64,000 bases of DNA. It comes from Clostridia bacterium (GTDB taxonomy: Bacteria; Bacillota; Clostridia; Lachnospirales; Lachnospiraceae). The notes beneath the pieces are model-generated. The model had not been told where the DNA came from. It saw only the letters and a program-made list of their open reading frames with translations, and searched no databases. This document shows, one piece after another, positions 43,868 to 52,363 of the stretch. The stretch is taken from positions 124,001 to 188,000 of the forward strand of contig CAJTEN010000004.1 of NCBI GenBank assembly GCA_910575245.1. The letters are read 5' to 3'. Every line of letters starts with the position of its first letter. The first letter of the stretch is position 1. Made by a program: the position numbers and the translations under genes.

Positions 43868-44767
43868 ATGAAGACGCGTGAAGATAAGATTTTTAATTGT
43901 ATTGGGCATATTGTAATGATTCTGCTGTCACTCATGGCACTTGTCCCGATCATTCTGATGTTTATTTCGTCTCTTACGGATAATGCGGCACTGATCCAGA
44001 ACGGCTACTCCTTTCTGCCGGAAAAGTGGAGTACCTATGCCTATGAATGGGTGTTCACTTCCAACAGTTCCACGATTCTGAGAGCTTACGGGATTTCCAT
44101 TATATTGACAACAGTCGGAACGACCTGCAGTGTATTGATCACGATGTGCCTTGCCTACGGATTATCCAAGAGAGATCTTCCGGGGCGGCAGGTGCTTACT
44201 TTCCTGGTATTCTTTACCATGCTGTTCAATGGCGGCCTTGTGCCGACATATATCAACTACACGACGGTATTCCATATCAAAGAGACTTTTTGGGGGCTGC
44301 TGATCCCGTCGCTGCTGATGAATGCGTTTAATGTGCTTCTCATGAAGAGTTATTTCATGACGGGGGTTCCGGAGGAGATCCTGGAAGCGGCCTACATAGA
44401 CGGAGCCAGTGAGATCACGACGATGTGGAAGATCGCGGTTCCGCTTTCCAAACCGATCATTACGACCATTGCGATGTTTGCTGGAATCGCGTATTGGAAC
44501 GACTGGAACAACGGCTATATCTATCTGGTGAAGAGAACGGACCTGTTCAGCATCCAGAACCTGCTGAACCGATTGATGCAGAATATCCAGGCTTTGACTA
44601 CAAACGCTTCCAATGTTGGGAATGCCGGAGAGGGCCTGGCACAGATCCCGTCGGCAACGGTACGTATGGCGATGGCGGCCATGGGCATCATTCCGATCAT
44701 TATCATCTATCCTTTCATACAGAAGAACTTTGTCAAAGGTATCACGCTGGGTGGTGTAAAGGGATGA
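43868..44767 (+). CDS. ABC sugar permease, LplC-type
   Basis: 299 aa, six helices, EAA loop LEAAYIDGASEITTMWKIAVP and C-terminal IQKNFVKGITLGGVKG. AGGAGGG precedes ATG 43868. Last gene of the importer operon; a strong terminator follows. Confidence 0.93.
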   Translation: MKTREDKIFNCIGHIVMILLSLMALVPIILMFISSLTDNAALIQNGYSFLPEKWSTYAYEWVFTSNSSTILRAYGISIILTTVGTTCSVLITMCLAYGLSKRDLPGRQVLTFLVFFTMLFNGGLVPTYINYTTVFHIKETFWGLLIPSLLMNAFNVLLMKSYFMTGVPEEILEAAYIDGASEITTMWKIAVPLSKPIITTIAMFAGIAYWNDWNNGYIYLVKRTDLFSIQNLLNRLMQNIQALTTNASNVGNAGEGLAQIPSATVRMAMAAMGIIPIIIIYPFIQKNFVKGITLGGVKG

Positions 44768-44798
44768 TCCCGTTGTGAATAAATAAATAGAACACAGA

Positions 44799-44846
44799 AA
44801 AGCCCCGGATCCGTCTTACAAAGAGATGGATCCGGGCTTGTTTTTA
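44799..44846 (+). terminator. Rho-independent terminator of the importer operon
   Basis: AAGCC-CCGGATCC pairs with GGATCCGG-GCTT around a 15-base loop, then GTTTTT. Confidence 0.8.
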
Positions 44847-44913
44847 AGCCCGTGCGGAAGAAGGGACGGCGGTCTGCAGACAGAATGTGTGCGGTGCCAT
44901 GCCGGCGTGTCTT

Positions 44914-46638
44914 TCATCTGTCGGCTTCTTTCACAGGGGACTTTTGTTCTATGGGAAGAAACGGCAGGTCGATATCGATCTGTGCGCCTGCATCCGGATG
45001 GTTGGAGAAGGAGACTTTGGGGTCATGGAATACATGCCGTGCCCGCAGGATCACGTTTGTGATCCCGATGTGGTAGTCTTCTGACTCCAGGTAGGCGTCG
45101 ATATTTTGAAGCTCTGCCAGAATGTCCGGGGAAAAGCCTTTTCCGGAGTCCCAGACGCGGATATGGATCCGTTTCCGGTCTTCCCTGGGTTCAGGAGAAA
45201 TCTCTATATGGATCTCGAGAAGCTGCCCCATCACAACCTCATATTTGATGGTGTTCTCTACAAAGTTCAGGATCAGGAGCGGCACCACGGAAGCCTGCAG
45301 CAGCCCGTCCGGGCAGTCCAGCGAGAGGGCGAGGCAATTCGGGTAGCGGATGCCGGACAGTTCGATGTAATTCCTTACCAGTTCCAATTCCTCTCCAAGA
45401 GTGACTGTCTGACCGGAGGAGAGGGTGTAGCGCAGATGCTGGCTTAGATCCCGCAGCATCTTCCGGGCAAGTTCGGGATGGTCGGTTTCCGTAAGCTGGT
45501 AAGCCGTATTCAGGCAGTTGATCAGAAAGTGGGGTGTGATCTGCTGCTTCAGAAACTGGGCTTCCAGATTCTGCGCCCGCAGTTTCCTCTCATATACGTC
45601 AATCTTTAAATCTTTGATCTCACAGACCATGTCATTGAAGGCGGAGGTCATGTTTTGAAACTCGTCCAAATGCCCTTTGTCCACTACATGGGTTTCCAGA
45701 TTGCCTGCCCGCAGACGGCTGATACCGGCAGTCAGGTCGGACACAGGCCGCAGGATCCATTGATTCAGCATGAGAAACAGCAGGATCCAGATGATGAGAA
45801 GACTGAAAAAGACGATGGCGAGGACTGTATACAGAGAAGTATTGGCATTTGTAATGTCGGCGTAGGGGATCAGTAGCGTGAGGTAACACTCCCCGCTTTC
45901 CAGCCTGCGGGATACGGCAAACATTTTCTCCCCGTCGATCAGTTCGGCGGCATAGGGAGCTTCCTTTTGCTGCTCGGGAGGCGTGATGGAAAGAGCAGGC
46001 TGCAGGCTGCCGTCCTCCCCGGAGAAGACGAGTGAGGAACGGTCTTCTTCTCCCACAAGAGAATCCAGCATCGTGTCCAGGCTGACCCAGGCTCCTACGT
46101 AGGCATGGTCGATGTATAAGATTCGGAGCAGATAGTAAGACTCTTCCGAGCGGAACAGATTCCAGGAGAAGAAGTCGGAGTCTTCTTCTGCGATGGTCTC
46201 GAGAATGATCTGGCGGATCGGCAGTTCGCTGGCCTGTCCGCTCTGGGTGATCAGGCGCTCATGGGTTGGCAGATAGCAGAAGAATCCGTTGGCGGTATAA
46301 ATATTCATGGCGGTTCCGAAATCTGTCTTCAACTGTGACAGAGCCTTAAACCAGTCAGTCGTATTGCCGTCCGTGTATTTCAAGGTGAAAAGAGCAGTGT
46401 TGCTCAGGGCAGATGTGTACAGCCAGGTTTCTGTCCGGTCCAGTGTGTCATCCAGATGCTGCTGGTACAGGATCAGGGCATTCTCCGTATTGCGGTAAAC
46501 ATTCCGGCGCAGGAGGGAGAAGGCGGAGAAATTGTTATAGCATACAAGGGTGCTGAACAGCAGGATCAATACCATAAGAAGCAGAAAAATACGGAAACGC
46601 AGAGAATGCGGGTGTAAATGTACCTGTACAGATTTCAT
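44914..46638 (-). CDS. YesM-type sensor histidine kinase without adjacent regulator
   Basis: 574 aa. Membrane helix about residues 13-35, extracellular sensor (about 36-275), second helix about 276-298, HAMP (about 300-350), His_kinase with His370 in QQITPHFLINCLN and HATPase_c (VWDSGKGFSPDIL, then LRARHVF). It converges on the importer operon. No YesN gene is next to it; the orphan regulator at 33144-34721 is the plausible partner, the two bracketing the glycosidase/esterase/importer locus. Confidence 0.92.
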   Translation of the reverse strand: MKSVQVHLHPHSLRFRIFLLLMVLILLFSTLVCYNNFSAFSLLRRNVYRNTENALILYQQHLDDTLDRTETWLYTSALSNTALFTLKYTDGNTTDWFKALSQLKTDFGTAMNIYTANGFFCYLPTHERLITQSGQASELPIRQIILETIAEEDSDFFSWNLFRSEESYYLLRILYIDHAYVGAWVSLDTMLDSLVGEEDRSSLVFSGEDGSLQPALSITPPEQQKEAPYAAELIDGEKMFAVSRRLESGECYLTLLIPYADITNANTSLYTVLAIVFFSLLIIWILLFLMLNQWILRPVSDLTAGISRLRAGNLETHVVDKGHLDEFQNMTSAFNDMVCEIKDLKIDVYERKLRAQNLEAQFLKQQITPHFLINCLNTAYQLTETDHPELARKMLRDLSQHLRYTLSSGQTVTLGEELELVRNYIELSGIRYPNCLALSLDCPDGLLQASVVPLLILNFVENTIKYEVVMGQLLEIHIEISPEPREDRKRIHIRVWDSGKGFSPDILAELQNIDAYLESEDYHIGITNVILRARHVFHDPKVSFSNHPDAGAQIDIDLPFLPIEQKSPVKEADR

Positions 46639-46758
46639 GGGCTTACCTCTTCGTATAAACAGTGATAATATCGGATGCTACTATTATAAACGAAGATAAG
46701 ACTTCAATAACAGAACAAAGCTGTTCATTTTTGACAGAAATGTGTTGCCCTGCAGTCT

Positions 46759-47142
46759 TTACCGATCCATTCCCTGGCCCTTCTCCAGACGCTCCTTATA
46801 AAGTGCAGGATCCTTTTTCATACAGAACATGGTGGCAAAGGCATCAAGAACCATTGCTTCCTTATTGCAGTCAGTTGTATTCTTTCCGGTATCCTGTACC
46901 AGATTATAGCGCTTCATCTGCCATACATAAAGATCTGTCAGAGAATATCCCTCACAAACTACCTCATCCAACAGGATATGATGATCCAGATAATACATCC
47001 ATTCCTTCATCATGTCTTTATCTGAAAGCAGTGATTCCCAGAGGTTGGCAACGAATTCTTCAGTTTTTCCTGCATAGCGGGCCAGTGCCTGCATTCCTTC
47101 ATAAGCCTTGATCCGCCTTGCATCATATATGATTCCGTTCAT
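46759..47142 (-). CDS. Small protein of unknown function
   Basis: 127 aa, soluble and mostly helical, rich in aromatic and charged residues: MNGIIYDARRIKAYEGMQAL, MMKEWMYYLDHHILLDEVVC, YSLTDLYVWQMKRYNL and KEAMVLDAFATM. It looks like a conserved Clostridia protein, but I can name no family or function. A weak GAAGG precedes the ATG. It stands alone between the kinase and a repeat region. Confidence 0.65.
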   Translation of the reverse strand: MNGIIYDARRIKAYEGMQALARYAGKTEEFVANLWESLLSDKDMMKEWMYYLDHHILLDEVVCEGYSLTDLYVWQMKRYNLVQDTGKNTTDCNKEAMVLDAFATMFCMKKDPALYKERLEKGQGMDR

Positions 47143-47470
47143 GGTAATGCCTTCTTTCTGTAATGTGAGTATATTTTGTCATGAACTTTCGCCTTCCCTG
47201 TCACGGAATCTGCCCATTCCAAGCCGCCTGCGGCGAAGGGCAGATTCCCTTCAGGCCCAATTTACATGTTTTATAGTAAACGACATAACAAACTTTGCAT
47301 CAAATGCAAAGTTTTTGCAGTAAATGCAAAGCTTTGTGCTGAAGCAATGTCATTTAGTCAAGTCTATACACAGCGTCTGATATGATAGGATTCTCCTTAG
47401 GAGATTCCTATCATGTCAGGCGCGTCCGGCTTAACTTAATGACATTGTGTGCTGAACTGTTACAAAGAGT
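47143..47470. repeat. Repeat-filled gap: TATAGTAAACG element, TTTGCATTTACTGCA repeats, MITE D, host palindrome arm
   Basis: TATAGTAAACGACATAACAAA (about 47274-47294) matches the element near 8944. GCAAAGTTTTTGCAGTAAATGCAAAG repeats follow in tandem-like form (TGCAAAG three times at 47297-47332). On the reverse strand, TTTGCATTTACTGCA recurs near 53418. The right end GCTGAACTGTTAC is an arm of the host palindrome also seen at 34826 and 53400. Confidence 0.6.
47345..47447 (-). mobile_element. MITE copy D, 103 bp deletion derivative
   Basis: Ends match the other copies (left 16 of 18, right 18 of 18). The subterminal arms TGATATGATAGGATTCTCCT and AGGAGATTCCTATCATGTCA are joined directly at CCTTAGG, so the central 86 bp is missing and the whole element is a near-perfect hairpin. 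Flanks TGTGCTGAAG and TGTGCTGAAC are a 10 bp target duplication with one change. Confidence 0.85.
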
Positions 47471-48637
47471 TTACATATTGTTTGCACCGGAAGAACGGCT
47501 GACCGCAAGAAGCTTCTGGCGCATTTCGTCTTCGATCCGGACAAGCTCGGCTTCTGCGTTCCGGCGCTTCGTGCGTCCCTCTTCCTGGATTTTCATGACT
47601 TCATCCAGTGTGCTGATCAGTGTCTGGTTGGTGGCGGTGAGGGTTTCGATATCTACAATACCCCGTTCGCTTTCACGTGCAGTCTCAATGGTGGCGGTTT
47701 TGAGCGCCTCAGCGTTTTTCTTGAGGAGCGCATTGGTCATATCCGTCACTTCCTTCTGTGCCTTGGCGGCCTGGCTGGAGTGGTCAAGGCCGATGGCGAT
47801 CACCATCTGGCTCTTCCAGAGAGGAATGGTATTCACAAGAGTGGACTGTATCTTCTCCGACATGGCGGTATCGTTGCTCTGGATCAGACGGATCTGCGGA
47901 GCCATCTGCATGGAGATGGTTCTGGTCAGTTCAAGATCGTAGATCTTCTTCTCGAAACGTTCACACATGGCGGCATAATCGTTGGCGGCCTGTGTATCCT
48001 CCGGAAGAGAGCTTTGCTCCGCTTTGTTCAGGAGAGCCGCCAGTTCTACGGTTCTGGCCTGCTGCAGCTTCTGCTTGCCGGCGAGAATGTACATGGACAG
48101 TTCCCTGAAATAATTGAGATTCAGATCATACATCTTGTCCAGCATGGCGGCATCCTTGAGAAGCGTCACCTGATGGTCTTCCATAACCCGGCAGATCTTG
48201 TTGATATTGGCTTCCGCCTTATCGTATTTGATCTTCATGCTTTCCAGCTTATTGCTGCCTTTTTTGAAAAATCCGAATAAGCCCTTGTCTTCTTCCTCGC
48301 CGAAATCCTTAAGTTCCGTGACTACGTCAGCCAGCATTTGGCCGATCTCACCCATATCCTTGGTACGCACATTGCTTAAGGCGCTTTCGGAGAAATCGGC
48401 TATTTTCTTCTGGCTGCCTGCGCCGTACTGCATCACCATCTGCGTGTTGGTGATATCGATCTGGGCGGCGAAATCGTCCACCATTTTCTGCTCTTCAGGC
48501 GTTAGCACCACATCAGGGATTTTGGGTGTTTCCTCCTTAACGGGTACCGGGACACTTTCCGCGATTTCCGTCTGTTCGAAGGGAGCCAGCGTCAGAGAAG
48601 GCGCTTCCTTTAACATTTCATCCAGATTGTTGCTCAT
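47471..48637 (-). CDS. TelA/KlaA family toxic-anion resistance protein
   Basis: 388 aa from ATG 48637 (MSNNLDEMLKEAP), with GGAGG 9 bases upstream; the longer frame's ATG overlaps that site. Helical, coiled-coil-rich protein with the TelA core (LFGFFKKGSNKLESMKIKYDKAEANI, MYDLNLNYFRELSMYILAG, VNTIPLWKSQMVIAIGLD). TelA proteins are linked to tellurite and cell-envelope stress; the molecular function is not known. It lies 27 bases downstream of xpaC-like, the usual pair. Confidence 0.92.
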   Translation of the reverse strand: MSNNLDEMLKEAPSLTLAPFEQTEIAESVPVPVKEETPKIPDVVLTPEEQKMVDDFAAQIDITNTQMVMQYGAGSQKKIADFSESALSNVRTKDMGEIGQMLADVVTELKDFGEEEDKGLFGFFKKGSNKLESMKIKYDKAEANINKICRVMEDHQVTLLKDAAMLDKMYDLNLNYFRELSMYILAGKQKLQQARTVELAALLNKAEQSSLPEDTQAANDYAAMCERFEKKIYDLELTRTISMQMAPQIRLIQSNDTAMSEKIQSTLVNTIPLWKSQMVIAIGLDHSSQAAKAQKEVTDMTNALLKKNAEALKTATIETARESERGIVDIETLTATNQTLISTLDEVMKIQEEGRTKRRNAEAELVRIEDEMRQKLLAVSRSSGANNM

Positions 48638-48664
48638 TTCAGTTTCCTCCATATATCAGTCTTC

Positions 48665-50212
48665 TTAATTTGTTTTGTTTCCCATTTCATTCATCAGGCC
48701 TTCACGGGCAAGCATAGTCTTCAATACCTGTGCGTCGGTGGTGGCATCCAGCACCGCATCCTGAAACAGGTTGTTCAGAAGTTCGGTGAATGCCTGATTG
48801 ATGGTATCCAGCGTGTTCTCGATCTCGGCCTTGGCGGCGATGATGTCATCGCCCGGGACGCTCACCCGGTCGAATTCTTCGTAGGCTTCCACCAGCTTCA
48901 GGGTGGTTGGAAGATAATAGTTCATCAGCTTATGCATCCGGTGCATCTGCTCAGGGTGTTCCCTGACGCTGTCAAAGAGACTCTTCAGCAAATTTTCCAG
49001 ACGGAAGAGCTTGGCAGAGATTACTTCGCCGGGGATCTTGTCGTTCAGGAGCCGGAGTTTGCGGATGCATTCCATTCCTTCCGCAATCATGGCATTCAGT
49101 TCTGGTTCTTGTTCCGAAAGTTCAGGTGTCTGTCCGGATTTTGTCTCTGGTTCTGCTGCATTCTGCATTTCCTTACCAGCGGCGAGTCTTTGGCTTTCTT
49201 CCTCGCGAAGTTTCCGGTTGTTCTCTGTTTCCAGATACTGGCGGTAGATTCCGTCGTTGAGCATGAAGCAGGTTTTCTGCTCGTCCAGGTGGCCCTCGGG
49301 AAACATGCCCAGACTCAGCATTTTCTGCAGATCCTTGATCACGCGGCGGTTTTTTCGTCCGGTGCTTCTGGCCAGCTGTTCGATCTCGCCGTACAGATTG
49401 CGGCCGCACAGGACGGCGTAACGTTGTGCCAGCTTAAGGCGTCTGTGCTGTCCGATTCCCAGCCGGATCATTCCCGAAAACAGTGCGAGAAAGAGGACAT
49501 TAGTGATCCATTCTGCTGTGCCGGTAGGGCCTGACGCTATCGTGTAGACGAAGTGATAGAAAGTAAACACTGAGGTCAAACCCAGACCGATTCCACCGAA
49601 TACTTTATACAGTACGCCGGATACATTCCCTATCTTTTTGAACGGAAAGGGAAAGGCAGTACTGGGTAACTGCTGGTTCGGGACTGTCTGCGGCAGATTT
49701 TGGTAAGGGTTATTCTGTCGCTGTGTGCTGCCTGAATTCCCGTATATCTGCTGCGCTTGTCTGCGGGCCTGTTCCTGTCTGGTCTGTTTTGCCTGTTCGC
49801 GCGCCTGCCTTACGTGTTCATGGACTTGTCTTGCCTGTTGTTTCGCCTGACGTCTGGTCTGTTCCTGTGTCTGCCTCGGAGCCTGCTGCCAGTCAGACGT
49901 TTGCCCGGTTTGCTGCCAGGCTTGCCCTGTCTGTCCCCCTGTCTGCTGCCCTGTCTGTTCCTTTGCCTGCCGGGATTGATCATAGTTCTGCTGCCGCGCC
50001 TGCTTATTATATTGGTAAGAAGAATGGCCTGTCCCATGATCTTCCCCGTCGTAATCCATAAATGAGATATGTTTCCCGACTTCATTTAAGACAGCGGTCA
50101 CGCTCTGGGAGACCAGTCTGTTCAGATCGTTATAGTTCCCGCTCTGCAGGGCGTCCGACAGGGCATCCTTGATCTGTTCTCCCATGCTTTGCTCGCTCTG
50201 ATTGTCCTTCAT
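48665..50212 (-). CDS. XpaC-like protein (5-bromo-4-chloroindolyl phosphate hydrolysis family)
   Basis: About 515 aa if started at ATG 50212 (MKDNQSEQSMGEQ, after GGGGAA); ATG 50224 is also possible. The N-terminal helix is followed by a long Gln/Arg/Thr-rich low-complexity region (about residues 65-175 with many QTGQ, RQAKQ and REQAKQT repeats). Two membrane helices come next (about 200-250), then the XpaC domain (about 270-510). XpaC and TelA are commonly co-encoded and are thought to act in envelope stress. The Gln-rich insert is unusually long. Confidence 0.85.
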   Translation of the reverse strand: MKDNQSEQSMGEQIKDALSDALQSGNYNDLNRLVSQSVTAVLNEVGKHISFMDYDGEDHGTGHSSYQYNKQARQQNYDQSRQAKEQTGQQTGGQTGQAWQQTGQTSDWQQAPRQTQEQTRRQAKQQARQVHEHVRQAREQAKQTRQEQARRQAQQIYGNSGSTQRQNNPYQNLPQTVPNQQLPSTAFPFPFKKIGNVSGVLYKVFGGIGLGLTSVFTFYHFVYTIASGPTGTAEWITNVLFLALFSGMIRLGIGQHRRLKLAQRYAVLCGRNLYGEIEQLARSTGRKNRRVIKDLQKMLSLGMFPEGHLDEQKTCFMLNDGIYRQYLETENNRKLREEESQRLAAGKEMQNAAEPETKSGQTPELSEQEPELNAMIAEGMECIRKLRLLNDKIPGEVISAKLFRLENLLKSLFDSVREHPEQMHRMHKLMNYYLPTTLKLVEAYEEFDRVSVPGDDIIAAKAEIENTLDTINQAFTELLNNLFQDAVLDATTDAQVLKTMLAREGLMNEMGNKTN

Positions 50213-50583
50213 ATTATTCCCCATTTCTGCGTATGTTCTATTGCGCTGATCCATACCATGGATCAGAGTTTGTGTCAAGTATGTGTGGACATAAATCCTG
50301 CGTGTGAAAAATCTTCCGCATATGATATTTCACACGATTAAACCTCACCGTGTATGCACTGCCTGTAAAAATCTCTATTTACTATTATCACACATTGGAC
50401 GCCGCTTCGCAATAAATTTCATTACGGTTTGCGGCATATGGATAACAGGCCGGCTTTGGGCTTTGCATATGCAGGCCTTGCCATTTTTCCGGCAACTGCA
50501 TAGAATAAGAACGCTTTATGGAAAAGCAGTAAAACATATACAAGAAACCTTATTTTCAATGGCACAAGCAAAATAAATACGGA

Positions 50584-50611
50584 GAGCTGCCCATAGGGCA
50601 GCTTCTTTTTG
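50584..50611 (+). terminator. Strong Rho-independent terminator with no known gene upstream
   Basis: GCTGCCC-ATA-GGGCAGC (50586-50602) followed by TTCTTTTT: a 7 bp GC-rich stem, triloop and U tract on the plus strand. Confidence 0.8.
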
Positions 50612-50802
50612 GGATTCCCATCGTACCATTACCAGAATGCAACCTGATTATGGATACAGAATATGAACTGAAAATAGATATATAAAACTGGAAAAACACT
50701 CAGTACCGTAAAGAGAGTCATGGAATCTTTGCAGAAAAAGGAATATATCCGCAGAGTGGATGGAAAGAGGTACGGTAAATAGGAAGTGCCGGTATATCGA
50801 AC

Positions 50803-50841
50803 ATGAAAAACAGAGCCGGAAAACTTGGAGTTTCCGACTCA
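50803..50841 (-). terminator. Terminator of the uxaC gene
   Basis: On the minus strand GAG-CGGAAA-CT pairs with AG-TTTCCG-CTC, followed by TGTTTTT. About 50 bases beyond the uxaC stop. Confidence 0.7.
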
Positions 50842-50892
50842 TCTTAACTGTTTTGAGACAAAGAGGAAAAGTATATTTTTCCCAGGATTCTT

Positions 50893-52299
50893 CTACAGGT
50901 CAAATCCGAAATACGCCACGGCATTGTTGTAGCAGATTCCCTTCACGATCCGTTCCAGAGCCTTTTCATCATAAGGATATTCGCCGTTCTCCACCCATCC
51001 GCCGATCAGGTCGCAGAGAATGCGGCGGAAGTATTCGTGTCTGGTGTAGGAAAGGAAACTTCTGGAATCGGTGAGCATACCCACGAAATTGCTGAGCATG
51101 CCTAAGTTGGCCAGTGACGTCATCTGTTCGGCCATGCCAACCTTATGGTCGTTGAACCACCACGCGGAGCCGTGCTGCAGCTTGCCGACAGCGGAAGAGT
51201 CCTGGAAACAGCCGGTCACAGTGCCGATCACAGCATTGTCGTTCGGGTTCAAGGAATAAAGGATTGTCTTCGGAAGCTTATCTGCCGTCACCAGATTGTT
51301 GAGGAAATCTGTAAGCTGGTCTGCAGGCGCGTAATTGTTGATACAGTCATAGCCGGTATCGGGGCCGAGCTTTGCGAACATTGCGCCGTTGTTATTGCGC
51401 TTGCAGCCGTAGTGAAGCTGCATAACCCAGTTCAGACGGTGATATTCGCCTGCCAGGAAGAGAATAAATGCAGTCTTATATTTGGCGATTTCCGTAAAGG
51501 TCAGAGAGTCGCCGGACAGACCTTTCTGGAAAACAGCCTCGATCTCTGCATCGGAAGCGGGTACATACATGACATAATCCAGACCATGGTCGGACACGCG
51601 GCATCCTCTCTGATTGAAATAATCCATGCGGTTTGCGATTGCCTTTTTCAGGTCATCAAAGGTTTTGAGGCAGATACCGCTTACTGCTTCCAGCTTTTTG
51701 ATATAATCGGCGAAGATGGGAGCTTCCACATTAATGGCTTTGTCCGGACGCCATGCCGGAAGAACCTGAACGTCGAAAGAGTCATCTGCCTTGATTTTCT
51801 CATGCCATTCCAGAGTGTCCACCGGGTCATCCGTCGTGCAGATCAGGGTAACGCCCGACTGTTTGATCAGGCCGCGGACACTCATCTGTGGTGTTTTGAG
51901 TTTCTCATTACAGAGCTGCCATACTTCTTCCGCGGTTTCGCCGCTTAAATGTCCTTCATAGCCGAAATATCTCTTCAATTCCAGATGGGACCAGTGATAT
52001 AACGGGTTCCCGATCAGCTTTTCAAGGGTTTCGGCCCATTTCTGGAATTTCTCGCGGGCCGGTGCATCTCCGGTAATATAGTATTCGTCCACTCCGTTGG
52101 AGCGCATCTGGCGCCACTTATAGTGATCGCCGCCGAGCCATACCTCGGTGATATTGGAGAACTGCCTGTCTTCGGCGATCTCCTGGGGGTTGATGTGGCA
52201 GTGGTAGTCCAGAACAGGCATATCCTCCGCGTAATCGTGATAGAGTTTCTGCGCGCATTCCGTGCGCAGGAGGAAGTTTTCATCCATAAATGGTTTCAT
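50893..52299 (-). CDS. uxaC: Glucuronate/galacturonate isomerase
   Basis: 468 aa, full length. Amidohydrolase-type TIM barrel with metal-site DYHCHINPQEIAEDRQF (about residues 30-46), IGNPLYHWSHLELKRYFG and QLHYGCKRNNN. It converts D-galacturonate to D-tagaturonate and D-glucuronate to D-fructuronate. AAAGGAG precedes ATG 52299. It follows the LacI gene by 64 bases on the same strand and is divergent from uxaA-uxaB, so the galacturonate branch as far as 2-keto-3-deoxygluconate is complete here. Confidence 0.96.
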   Translation of the reverse strand: MKPFMDENFLLRTECAQKLYHDYAEDMPVLDYHCHINPQEIAEDRQFSNITEVWLGGDHYKWRQMRSNGVDEYYITGDAPAREKFQKWAETLEKLIGNPLYHWSHLELKRYFGYEGHLSGETAEEVWQLCNEKLKTPQMSVRGLIKQSGVTLICTTDDPVDTLEWHEKIKADDSFDVQVLPAWRPDKAINVEAPIFADYIKKLEAVSGICLKTFDDLKKAIANRMDYFNQRGCRVSDHGLDYVMYVPASDAEIEAVFQKGLSGDSLTFTEIAKYKTAFILFLAGEYHRLNWVMQLHYGCKRNNNGAMFAKLGPDTGYDCINNYAPADQLTDFLNNLVTADKLPKTILYSLNPNDNAVIGTVTGCFQDSSAVGKLQHGSAWWFNDHKVGMAEQMTSLANLGMLSNFVGMLTDSRSFLSYTRHEYFRRILCDLIGGWVENGEYPYDEKALERIVKGICYNNAVAYFGFDL

Positions 52300-52363
52300 A
52301 GTGGTGTTGCTCCTTTCTTTTTTATTCTATATAGTATTTTCTGTTTATCCGAGTTTGCGGGAA

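Larger units (their letters stand above)
50213..50892. other. Gap with a terminated plus-strand transcript candidate
   Basis: An inverted repeat (GTGTGAAA near 50302-50309, TTTCACAC near 50329-50336) lies in the divergent region. A 90-codon plus-strand frame (50304-50576) ends 9 bases before a strong terminator, but its sequence looks like no protein I know and lacks a good ribosome binding site; it could be a non-coding RNA. The rest, 50611-50800, holds nothing I recognise. Confidence 0.35.

Noticed and set aside
50648..50842. 64-codon minus-strand frame
   Set aside because: Overlaps the uxaC terminator and has no ribosome binding site or family resemblance.
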